Shown here in pieces: positions 1 through 6,015 of a stretch of 8,813 nt of DNA. Position numbers and translations under genes: made by a program. The stretch's first letter is position 1. The number at the start of each line of letters is the position of its first letter. Under the pieces are notes generated by a model. The model saw only the letters and a program-made list of their open reading frames with translations, was not told the origin of the DNA and did no database searches. Origin of the DNA: Candidatus Brocadiales bacterium (GTDB taxonomy: Bacteria; Planctomycetota; Brocadiia; Brocadiales; Bathyanammoxibiaceae); the NCBI GenBank assembly GCA_030586765.1, contig JAUQZZ010000082.1:1-8813 (forward strand), written 5' to 3'.

Positions 1-63
1 GGCGAATCCTTTGCTCTACTCAGGGATGGGTCTGCTGGGGTCGTGGCCGTTTTTTTACGTCTT

Positions 64-1608
64 TTAAAGACCATGACTATCTACCCCTAAGAGGACTATC
101 TCGTGGTAAGGGGCATATATGTATCTGTCTCCCTCAAATCTCTTGATATACTTGATATACGTGGGGCCACCTCCATCCTTGTCCAGGTCTGACACTACTT
201 CAGACGTAACAAGCAGGTTCGGAGGGGGGCAGAGGGAGGCCATGTAATCATACCTCAACCCCGCCCAGTCCCTCACCCTCCTGGCATCCCAGCCAGGTGC
301 GTAATACTCAAACAGCCGCTTGGACTCCCCGCAATAAATCCTGGTGGAGAGCCGGTCAGGGCCATCAGGGGCGGACTGTACATAGCTTACCAACTGCATA
401 AGGGGTGGCCTTGATTGGCTGTAATGGTAAACAAGCCCCAGGCTGAAGGCCCCAAGGATTATTACCGTTAAAACTAGAAACCCTGCCCTGACCATCCTGG
501 TAGGGGTTTGGTTAGTCAGACCCCCACTGTGCAACATCCCGGCAGAGGCTGCTACAAGGAGCATGGGTATCAAGGGCACTACGTGGCGGGGCTTCTCTAC
601 GTTCTGTGCAAAAAATACCCATAAGAGATACGGTAAGAGTGCTGCGAGTATAAACCTCCTCTGCAGACCATGTTCATTTCCCTTCAGGAAGGCATATAGG
701 CCTGAGAGCAGGCAGGCGGAGGGGATAAGTTGCATATAAGGTAAATCTATCCACCAGAGACCTAACCCGGCAGGGAAGACGTCCCACAGGAGATGCCCAA
801 GCCTTACTGCTGGGTCCGGAGTGGTTACAATACTTCCACCCCAGCTGGCAAAATGTCCCTGGGTGAAATCCAACGCCTGATGTGAGAGGGCCTTCAGACC
901 CACCACTATTACAAGGGGAAACAGCCATAATATTACTCCAAGGGCAAAGGCCCCAAAGAAACAGGATACTCTAAAAATACTATATCTCCAGTGGGCATAA
1001 GTCAATACATAAAATAGGGCGCTGAGGAAGGGAAAATAATCCAGCCTGACCCCGAGGGTTATCCCCATGAAGAACGCCCCCAGGGGGGGTATCCATGGGT
1101 TGACCGACTCCTGCACGCACAGGAAGAGAAGGTACAAGGAAAGGAGGAGGAAGAAGAGGGCCGTGGCCTCCGACAGGGGTTTTTCTGAGTACAACCAACA
1201 AGCAGGATTTGTTAGAAAGAGGAAGGCGGCCAGTAATGCCACCCTCCTGGAATACATATATAAGGCCAGGTAGTAGAGTGGAAGGACGGCCAGGCCCCCA
1301 AAAAAGGCACTGACAAGGCCCAGGGCATGGGCCTCTCCCCCTGCCAGACCCATAGCCATCCGTGAGAGCCAGACGTAAACGGGGTAGCCGGGGAAGTGGG
1401 GCTGTTGGGCCACTATGTCATAGTCCCTTAGTGCAAGGGCAAAATCCACCTCATCCCACTCCCCAGGGTACCGCCCAATGAACAATATCCGGGAGGTCAG
1501 GCCCAAGACCACCAGGACTATAGGCAGGCCCTGCACCGTTCTGGTGCAGGGCAGGCCATATCTCAGCCAGCAGTCGTATAGATTCGCTTTGCTCACTACA
1601 AGCTTCAT
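64..1608 (-). CDS. GT-C family membrane glycosyltransferase (GT39/ArnT-like), 514 aa
   Basis: This is a polytopic inner-membrane protein, probably transferring a sugar from a polyprenyl-phosphate donor to a periplasmic acceptor. What I see: a first hydrophobic segment at residues 28-45, then the acidic loop motif EWDEVD (50-55), the typical GT-C acidic pair after TM1. HFPGYPVY follows at 71-78, then about ten hydrophobic segments to residue 390, EKPRH at 338-342 before another membrane helix, and a soluble C-terminal domain of about 110 residues. These features and the length fit the GT39/ArnT/PMT superfamily; donor and acceptor cannot be read. The ATG overlaps the stop of the upstream oxidoreductase (ATGA), so translation is probably coupled. 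The first 27 residues are unusual: codons 19-27 lie in a perfect 10-bp palindrome, so the N-terminus may be repeat-derived and the true start uncertain. Confidence 0.8.
   Translation of the reverse strand: MKLVVSKANLYDCWLRYGLPCTRTVQGLPIVLVVLGLTSRILFIGRYPGEWDEVDFALALRDYDIVAQQPHFPGYPVYVWLSRMAMGLAGGEAHALGLVSAFFGGLAVLPLYYLALYMYSRRVALLAAFLFLTNPACWLYSEKPLSEATALFFLLLSLYLLFLCVQESVNPWIPPLGAFFMGITLGVRLDYFPFLSALFYVLTYAHWRYSIFRVSCFFGAFALGVILWLFPLVIVVGLKALSHQALDFTQGHFASWGGSIVTTPDPAVRLGHLLWDVFPAGLGLWWIDLPYMQLIPSACLLSGLYAFLKGNEHGLQRRFILAALLPYLLWVFFAQNVEKPRHVVPLIPMLLVAASAGMLHSGGLTNQTPTRMVRAGFLVLTVIILGAFSLGLVYHYSQSRPPLMQLVSYVQSAPDGPDRLSTRIYCGESKRLFEYYAPGWDARRVRDWAGLRYDYMASLCPPPNLLVTSEVVSDLDKDGGGPTYIKYIKRFEGDRYIYAPYHEIVLLGVDSHGL
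1528..1552. repeat. Perfect 10-bp palindromic repeat in the glycosyltransferase N-terminus
   Basis: GCCCTGCACC and GGTGCAGGGC pair perfectly across the 5-nt loop GTTCT. The element lies within the glycosyltransferase reading frame and encodes part of a non-hydrophobic N-terminal extension (around LPCTRTVQGLP). It resembles the other palindromic intragenic repeats of this window; a dispersed repeat is my inference because only one copy is visible here. Confidence 0.6.
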
Positions 1609-3119
1609 CCCAGCACTGAGCGCTCCTCCACAAGGTGTAAGGGTTCACAATGTAGGGACCGGTCCCGCCCAAAAGGCTTGTCCTGAGCTTGCCGAAGGGA
1701 TGGCGGATTTTCAACTTTAGACCTGTCCGAGACCTGGGCGTCTCTTCCTCCCATGAGGCGTTCAGCGGCCTTAAGCCCACTTTGTATGGCCTGGTCCATA
1801 AAGAGGTACTGGAAAAGCCCTGGCCGCCCGCACACCGTAAGGTTAGAAATCCCTTCCAGAAAGGATAATGCTTTTCCCCTGGAGGCCCTATAACCTAGTT
1901 TATAGATAGGATAGGCCAGAGGTGCCATGGTGCTGAAGGAGTCCAGGACGTATGGTCCTATCTCAATCCCTAACCCCGAGAGGTCTTTCAGACATCTATC
2001 CCTGAGGGTGACCTCCTCCATAGTCCACACGGCATCTCCGCAGTCACAGGGAATCTCAAGGACAAGGGAGGTCTTCCCCTCTGGGGCATTGAGGGGGCTT
2101 CGTAGCCTCGGCTCCTGTATCCTGGTCATGAGGTAACGCCCCTCCGGTACGTAGGTCCAGGTATTGATACCTACGGTGGGCCTGTCTATGAGGAGATTAA
2201 GGAACCATAGCCCCCTGAATTGGAGACTACGGACGCTGGACAGGACCTCATCTGGCGGGGGAGGCTCCAGGGAGTTAATGAGCCTGGGCAGGGGGAGGGT
2301 GCTGATGAACGCCTCTCCTTCTATTAGTTCCTGGCCTGGTTGACAGACCACGGCCCTTACCCTTGTCCCCTCCAGGAGGACCTTTGTCACTTCACGTCCC
2401 AGCAGGACTTCTCCGCCCCTTGAACGCACCTCCCTCTCCATATACTCAAAAATCTGGCCTATGCCCTTCCTGGGATAGAGGAACTGCGTAGCGAACTGTT
2501 TTTTGGGCCTCTTTTGCAGGGAGAGTATCCTCAGCAGGGTATCCCATAGACCCAGTAGGGGTATCCTGGCCGTAGCCCAGTCGGAAGAGAGCCCCCTGGG
2601 GTGTACGCCCCAGAGTTTGGCGGTATACTCCTCAAAGAACAGGCGATACAGGGTAGGGCCAAACTTGGTCAGGAGCCAGTCTTCCAGATTGCCCTCCGCT
2701 TCAGGGGGTCTCTGCCGTCCAGAGGTGAGACAATCCCGTAAACAGGCCAGGAGGTAACCCCTATTCATCTTCCTGAGCAAATCCAGTGGTTCCAGGGGAT
2801 ATTTGAACTCCTTGCCCATGAGCCTTACCGCACTCCTCCTTTTCACCAGCAAGAGTTCCTCTCCCATGAGGTCCCTTATGGCCTCTACCAGGGGGGCATC
2901 CTGGGAGATGAAGCGGTGTCCACCCAGGTCAAAACGAAAGCCATTATACTCCACGGTCCGGCAGAGCCCCCCCACCCTGTCTTCCTTCTCCAGGAGGAGC
3001 ACCCTATGTCCGGTCCTGGCTAGCCTCCAGGCGGCGCCCATCCCCGCAGGGCCGCCCCCCAGGACTACCACCCTGTCCTGGATTGCGGATTTCGGATTGC
3101 GGATTTCGGAATTACGCAT
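1605..3119 (-). CDS. FAD-dependent oxidoreductase, protoporphyrinogen-oxidase/amine-oxidase-like, 504 aa
   Basis: A flavoprotein of the HemY/amine oxidase/UDP-galactopyranose mutase-like superfamily; the substrate is unknown. From the ATG at 3119, a dinucleotide-binding fold starts at once: VVVLGGGPAGMGAA (residues 17-30), a Glu ending strand 2 (LLLEKEDRVGG, Glu44), and DLGGHRF (64-70). A central helical substrate domain follows, then QFLYPRKGIGQIFEYM, typical of this subfamily, and a C-terminal FAD-binding end (NLTVCGRPGLFQYLFMDQAIQSGLKAAE). Such enzymes often sit beside polysaccharide or lipid-linked glycosylation genes, which agrees with the glycosyltransferase downstream. I chose ATG 3119 because GAGGA lies 8 nt before it. 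An upstream start at 3233 would place about 68 bases inside the porin frame. GTG 3071 would begin at the Rossmann strand. The first 16 residues and the C-terminal tail are repeat-derived. Confidence 0.82.
   Translation of the reverse strand: MRNSEIRNPKSAIQDRVVVLGGGPAGMGAAWRLARTGHRVLLLEKEDRVGGLCRTVEYNGFRFDLGGHRFISQDAPLVEAIRDLMGEELLLVKRRSAVRLMGKEFKYPLEPLDLLRKMNRGYLLACLRDCLTSGRQRPPEAEGNLEDWLLTKFGPTLYRLFFEEYTAKLWGVHPRGLSSDWATARIPLLGLWDTLLRILSLQKRPKKQFATQFLYPRKGIGQIFEYMEREVRSRGGEVLLGREVTKVLLEGTRVRAVVCQPGQELIEGEAFISTLPLPRLINSLEPPPPDEVLSSVRSLQFRGLWFLNLLIDRPTVGINTWTYVPEGRYLMTRIQEPRLRSPLNAPEGKTSLVLEIPCDCGDAVWTMEEVTLRDRCLKDLSGLGIEIGPYVLDSFSTMAPLAYPIYKLGYRASRGKALSFLEGISNLTVCGRPGLFQYLFMDQAIQSGLKAAERLMGGRDAQVSDRSKVENPPSLRQAQDKPFGRDRSLHCEPLHLVEERSVLG
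1672..1699. repeat. Dispersed repeat unit of the 'LRQAQDKPFG' type at the oxidoreductase 3' end
   Basis: The sequence around TCCTGAGCTTGCCGAAGGG reads as SLRQAQDKPFGRD on the minus strand. I recognise this peptide as the translation of a short repeat scattered through many environmental genomes (recollection, not a search). Here it extends the oxidoreductase past its last family-like helix (ending near AAERLMGG) by about 35 residues. Confidence 0.55.
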
Positions 3120-3140
3120 TTTGCATTCCTCATTCCAAAT
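3080..3140. repeat. Tandem 14-mer plus low-complexity repeat carrying the oxidoreductase start
   Basis: Two perfect tandem copies of GGATTGCGGATTTC (3080-3093 and 3094-3107) run into a degenerate string of the same composition (GGAATTACGCATTTTGCATTCC). On the minus strand this stretch supplies both the GAGGA ribosome binding site and the ATG of the oxidoreductase. The translated form (NSEIRNPKSAI) is a repeat-derived peptide I associate with anammox planctomycetes and some other environmental genomes. Confidence 0.65.
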
Positions 3141-3431
3141 TTCTTGCACCGGCAACTCCGGCCCCTTACCACCTGAAGATGGCCTGGATAAAGACATTGT
3201 CCTCTCCACCTCTGGACTGGAGGTTTTTCTCATACTCTAGCTTGATATCTATGTGTTGACGGGGGGAAAAATTGAGGCCGAAGGCCAGCCTCTCGGCATG
3301 TAGCTCGTCAAGTTTATCGTCTCTGGGGTTCACTGAGTCGTAACGTATCACCCCTTCTATATAATGGAGGTAATTCCATTCCAGAGGGCGGTGATACGAG
3401 GTCTGGAGATAGTATCCATGACGGGAGAAGT

Positions 3432-3441
3432 CCCCCCCCCC
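3432..3441. repeat. Homopolymeric C10 (G10 in the coding strand) tract
   Basis: Ten consecutive C residues on the plus strand lie in the porin frame. The frame upstream of the tract is one base out of register with the clear C-terminal barrel frame downstream. Tracts of this length are prone to slippage both in cells and in sequencing. Confidence 0.9.
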
Positions 3442-4386
3442 ACGGCCTCTACCCTGCCTATCATATACTCCCCCCTGAGTTCAAGACCTCCCCTCTGGAG
3501 CCTGAGGTCTGCCCCGGCAAGGTACAGCCTGTGGTGGTTATGTCTATCGTATTTTCCGGTGAGATAAGAGCCACCAATTTCTATCCACGAAAGGGGCGCT
3601 AAGGCCAGCCTGCCACCAAGTTGTTTGTTACTGTTGTTGTCCTGCAGGTCTTCCTGTTTGCCCTCCTCGTTATAATGGTCCAGCCCGTTGGTTACTGCCA
3701 GCTCATATTTGAGGGCATGTACGTGTGGGGGATGAAGGGTACCGTAGAACTGCAGGCCAACGTCGGAGTACGTCCCTGGAAGGATGCGGACGGAGGGGCT
3801 GGGGCGGTCCACCAGTTTATTAAAAGGGGCACTGTAGGCCAGCCTCTCTATGCCAAAGGGGTAGACAAACTTGCCAGCCCTGAGCGACACCCTATCTCCC
3901 CAGACGTTCCAGTCAAAATGCCCTTTCTCCGCCTCTACCTCAAAACTGTTCTCTATGTCTACCTCTCCAGTAAAGGACAGCGTCTTGTATATATGGGCCC
4001 CCAGCCAGAAGGTTATCCAGGTCTGGTCAATGAAGTTTACGTTCTTCCTCTGCGTAGGGTCATCCCTGCCGTGGAGGGGGTCGGTCATACTTACGAAGCC
4101 GTGGAATTCAAGCCATTTTTGGACCTTTTTCATCTTTACCGCCTCCACGTCAAAGTAATAGTCCTGGGATTGTATACCAGGTGGTTTTTCTGCCAGGTTC
4201 CCCTTCTCCGCCCCTTCGCTCCGCTCAAGGGCAGGCTGAGGCAGATTCAGGGCTCTGGCCTCTCTCACTACCGCTACCGGCCTAACCAGTTCTCTCATCT
4301 GGAGGAAGTCTTCTGGCTTAAAGTCGGATTCTCCTGAGCCACGCACCATATCGGTACGGGAGGAGGTAGACTTGCATAGCCCGCAA

Positions 4387-4407
4387 GGGCGACCCAACGG
4401 GTCGCCC
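4387..4407. repeat. Perfect 9-bp palindromic repeat in the porin N-terminal region
   Basis: GGGCGACCC and GGGTCGCCC are separated by AAC. On the minus strand the element reads in frame as RGDPLGRPCG immediately after the predicted signal-peptide cleavage region. It looks like a dispersed palindrome tolerated between the signal peptide and the barrel, and it would fold into a stable mRNA hairpin. Confidence 0.6.
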
Positions 4408-4450
4408 CTACCCCCCTGGGCGCCGGCAAGGGCAGGGTTAATGGAAAGAA

Positions 4451-4492
4451 GTAGACAGTAGACAGCAGGCAGTAGACAGTAAACAATAGACA
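4451..4492. repeat. Six tandem 7-bp units encoding the porin signal-peptide core
   Basis: The units are GTAGACA, GTAGACA, GCAGGCA, GTAGACA, GTAAACA and ATAGACA. Read on the minus strand they encode VYCLLPAVYCLLL, the hydrophobic core of the porin signal peptide. The unit is 7 bp, so gain or loss of one unit would shift the reading frame, while three units would keep it. Confidence 0.75.
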
Positions 4493-4518
4493 GGAATAAA
4501 TCTCTTCTCTTGTCCTCC

Positions 4519-4585
4519 GACTGCTGACCGTTGTTTGTTGACCCGCCTGAGGCGGGATTGCTGACCACTGATTGCTGACTCCTGT
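4519..4585. repeat. Low-complexity TTGCTGACC repeats around a CCCGCC-TGA-GGCGGG palindrome
   Basis: Related units occur at 4521-4529 (CTGCTGACC), 4534-4543 (TTTGTTGACC), 4557-4566 (ATTGCTGACC) and 4571-4580 (ATTGCTGACT). Between them sits a perfect 6-bp palindrome with a TGA loop (4542-4556). The block encodes the first 25 or so residues of the porin precursor, including its polar and basic n-region. Confidence 0.6.
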
Positions 4586-4592
4586 CTACCAT

Positions 4593-5222
4593 CTACGGAA
4601 GGGCCTCTTCCCGGCCTGGGTCAAAATAAGGGAACGCCTCCAGTAGGGCAGTCTCAATATCCTTAGCCAGGTGCTTAAATTCCTCGGGGCTGGGTTCTAT
4701 AGAACCTGCCCCGAAGAAGCCCACACTCCCAAGGGAGAAGTGGGCATCGTGAAAACACCTGGTTATCCTGCCGTGTAGGTCCGTATCGTGACGGCGGTCA
4801 TACTCCATCACGTTACCTGCCAGGAGGGTGGTATAGTACTCCTCCGCCAGGCGTAATCTTACCTTGGACCTGATGTAAACAGCCAGCCTTTCCTGATTGT
4901 TCCAGTAGTGTTTCTCCCTTATGGCCAGAAAGACCATATTCGCCATGAGTTTGGCCACCCCCTGGAGGTCCTTGTTCCTGATAGATTCATCTACTTCAGG
5001 CTTAAGGTCTATCTCAAAGAGCTTCCTCACGTCCTCAAATCTATCGGCAATGCTGTCCACCTCCCTTTGTACCCTCCCCCAGTCGGAGGCCTTACCATAG
5101 TAGATGACTGCCTTAAAGACTTTCAGGATGGGGTCTTCGTTCTGCTCGTACCCATAGGCCCAGAGATGGGAAGGTAACGATACCAGAAATAAGAGGCTGA
5201 TGATAAGTGTTAGTGTCCTCAA
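4593..5222 (-). CDS. Secreted (periplasmic) helical protein of unknown function, 209 aa
   Basis: I do not recognise the family. Residues 1-22 form a clear Sec signal peptide (basic MR, hydrophobic TLTLIISLLFLVSL, cleavage after LWA). The mature part is predominantly helical and charged: ILKVFKAVIYYGKASDWGRV, then a DSIADRFEDVRKLFEIDLK segment, a conserved-looking HYWNNQERLAVYIRSKVRLR helix, a His/Asp-rich stretch (YDRRHDTDLHGRITRCFHDAH) and an acidic C-terminal helix. The His/Asp cluster could bind a metal or cofactor, but that is speculation. The start is TTG: no ATG or GTG lies between it and the upstream in-frame stop, and it directly precedes the signal peptide. I see no convincing ribosome binding site. 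The stop (TAG) abuts the porin ATG, so translation is probably coupled and the two may act together at the cell envelope. Confidence 0.72.
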   Translation of the reverse strand: MRTLTLIISLLFLVSLPSHLWAYGYEQNEDPILKVFKAVIYYGKASDWGRVQREVDSIADRFEDVRKLFEIDLKPEVDESIRNKDLQGVAKLMANMVFLAIREKHYWNNQERLAVYIRSKVRLRLAEEYYTTLLAGNVMEYDRRHDTDLHGRITRCFHDAHFSLGSVGFFGAGSIEPSPEEFKHLAKDIETALLEAFPYFDPGREEALP

Positions 5223-5261
5223 GTGTGTATCTGTAAGGAGTGTACCGACTAAGGCAGAAGC

Positions 5262-5290
5262 ATTTTAAGCAAAAAGTCGGGCAAGGGCAA
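5262..5290 (-). promoter_or_regulatory. Candidate sigma70-type promoter for the envelope operon
   Basis: On the minus strand TTGCCC (5290-5285) and TAAAAT (5267-5262) are separated by 17 nt. They match the -35 and -10 consensus at 4/6 and 5/6. Transcription would begin near 5255, about 33 nt before the TTG start of the secreted protein. This is a consensus match only. Confidence 0.4.
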
Positions 5291-5372
5291 GGGGACGAGG
5301 CCGGGGAGTATGGAGGAGAGAATAGAAGTAAGAGTCTTTTACGTTACTTGTGGCAGAAATAAAATTGATACT

Positions 5373-5585
5373 TCACAAAAGTTTTTTGAATTCCTCAATG
5401 CTTAGGCCTGCATCTTTTACAATACCCACCATTGTAAAAGAGTTAATTGGATTTGCCCTTGGGATGGTAATAATGCGTTCTCCATTGGTCATAGTTATAT
5501 GTTTTCTTTGCCTCGCAATCCAGAAACCTGCCTTCTCAAGGGCTTTTACGGCTCGTTGATGGTTTATACCTGGAATCTTGGGCAT
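5373..5585 (-). CDS. hicA: HicA-family mRNA interferase toxin, 70 aa
   Basis: HicA toxins are small dsRBD-fold ribonucleases that cleave mRNA and are held inactive by HicB. The whole protein matches the family in length and order: a basic N-terminus (MPKIPGINHQRAVKALEKAGF, helix 1), the catalytic-His strand (RQRKHITMT, His29 at the usual GSH position), a second strand TIPRANPI, then helix 2 (VKDAGLSIEEFKKLL). The gene starts 3 nt after the hicB stop, with AGGA about 8 nt upstream, so the two are co-translated. Many relatives read PRHNP where this protein has PRANP (Ala44). If that His matters, activity may be altered; the comparison is from memory. Confidence 0.88.
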   Translation of the reverse strand: MPKIPGINHQRAVKALEKAGFWIARQRKHITMTNGERIITIPRANPINSFTMVGIVKDAGLSIEEFKKLL

Positions 5586-5588
5586 TAT

Positions 5589-5783
5589 TTATCCTATTTC
5601 TACATAGCGAGACTCCTTACCTTCGCTTAATTCTTCAACAGTCTCTAAATATGCTCGTATAGCATCCTTGATATTCTCCAGGGCCTCCTCCTCGCTCTGC
5701 CCCTGTGACCAACAGCCTGGCAGACCAGGAACCCAAACGGCGTAACCTTCTTCGGTCTTTTTTAGATGTACTTTGTATTTCAT
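5589..5783 (-). CDS. hicB: HicB-family antitoxin (short form), 64 aa
   Basis: HicB binds and neutralises HicA. The sequence shows the partial RNase-H-like fold typical of the family: a strand MKYKVHLKKTEEGYAVWVP, the signature PGLPGCWSQGQSEEEALENI, and a helix DAIRAYLETVEEL. The protein stops there and has no C-terminal HTH or ribbon-helix-helix domain, so operator binding by this antitoxin is not expected in the usual way. AGGAGGT lies 6 nt before the ATG. The order hicB then hicA is the less common but known arrangement. It shares orientation with the upstream retron module, but a separate promoter is visible. Confidence 0.9.
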   Translation of the reverse strand: MKYKVHLKKTEEGYAVWVPGLPGCWSQGQSEEEALENIKDAIRAYLETVEELSEGKESRYVEIG

Positions 5784-5830
5784 AGATACCTCCTAATGCA
5801 GTGTTTTACTTTGCAAAATCTGTTTAATAA

Positions 5831-5859
5831 AGTATATAATGCTTAAACTTACTAATCAA
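5831..5859 (-). promoter_or_regulatory. Candidate promoter for hicBA
   Basis: TTGATT (5859-5854) and TATACT (5836-5831) on the minus strand are spaced 17 nt apart and match the -35 and -10 consensus at 4/6 and 5/6. Transcription would start near 5825, about 40 nt before the hicB ATG. This suggests that hicBA can be expressed independently of the reverse transcriptase operon. Confidence 0.45.
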
Positions 5860-5949
5860 TATTATTTGCGTATTTGGGGACTTGGGTTCTGATTAAACGG
5901 TAGTAGACCAAGGGACAACAACCTTTTTCTCTGCCCCTAGTCCCTAATC

Positions 5950-5991
5950 TTACCCCTTCACAAACCTCTTCCGGGCCGAATATTTCACTAC
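5950..5991 (-). pseudogene. Degenerate copy of the dprA 3' end, abutting the reverse transcriptase
   Basis: On the minus strand this stretch reads VVKYSARKRFVKG followed by TAA. The intact DprA C-terminus in this window reads LVKQLPGKRFVKG followed by TAA, so 8 of 13 residues match. The last 23 bases (5950-5972) match the dprA end (8047-8069) at 21 positions, in the same orientation. It has no start of its own and stays open in frame back to the reverse transcriptase stop. I read it as a duplicated or left-over dprA end bordering an inserted segment. Confidence 0.6.
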
Positions 5992-6015
5992 ACTAGTTGC
6001 TGTACTGACTACAAA

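Larger units (their letters stand above)
3166..4592 (-). pseudogene. Outer-membrane porin (phosphate-selective porin O/P-like), frame-shifted at a G10 tract
   Basis: This encodes a beta-barrel porin. The first frame (4592-3357) reads 411 codons and includes alternating strands such as KTLSFTGEVDIENSF, the family-like GKFVYPFGIERLAYSAPFNKLVDRPSPS, LKYELAVTNGLDHYNEEGK and GLELRGEYMIGRVEAV. It then meets ten G residues and runs into an early stop. The remaining barrel continues in the next frame from just after the tract as DFSRHGYYLQTSYHRPLEW, then NYLHYIEGVIRYDSVNPRDD, and ends IFRW at 3166, the expected C-terminal aromatic signature. One extra G (or two fewer) gives a single product of about 475 aa. 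The ATG abuts the TAG of the upstream gene. Residues 30-54 form a signal peptide ending ALA-GA, encoded by heptamer repeats. Residues 55-75 and about 118-127 are also repeat-like. It may be phase-variable, a true pseudogene, or a sequencing indel. Confidence 0.8.

Noticed and set aside
1..67. Possible 3' end of a convergent plus-strand gene (frame ending YVF then TAA at 65-67, or a second frame ending at 90)
   Set aside because: Only about 22 or 29 codons are in the window, two frames are open, and neither is recognisable. I cannot support a call.
1451..1780. 109-codon minus-strand frame over the oxidoreductase-glycosyltransferase junction
   Set aside because: It overlaps two supported genes in another frame and translates repeat DNA; there is no independent evidence for it.
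2803..3240. 145-codon plus-strand open frame
   Set aside because: It is a shadow of the FAD-binding domain of the oxidoreductase and of the repeat at its start, with low-complexity Ser/Pro-rich translation.
3621..4337. 238-codon plus-strand open frame
   Set aside because: It lies antisense to the porin barrel, which shows family-specific beta strands in the opposite strand; the plus-strand product has no coherent fold or start signal.
5223..5372. Search for a gene or RNA between hicA and the secreted-protein gene
   Set aside because: No open frame with a start signal and no strong hairpin was seen; only the candidate promoter at 5262-5290 can be supported.
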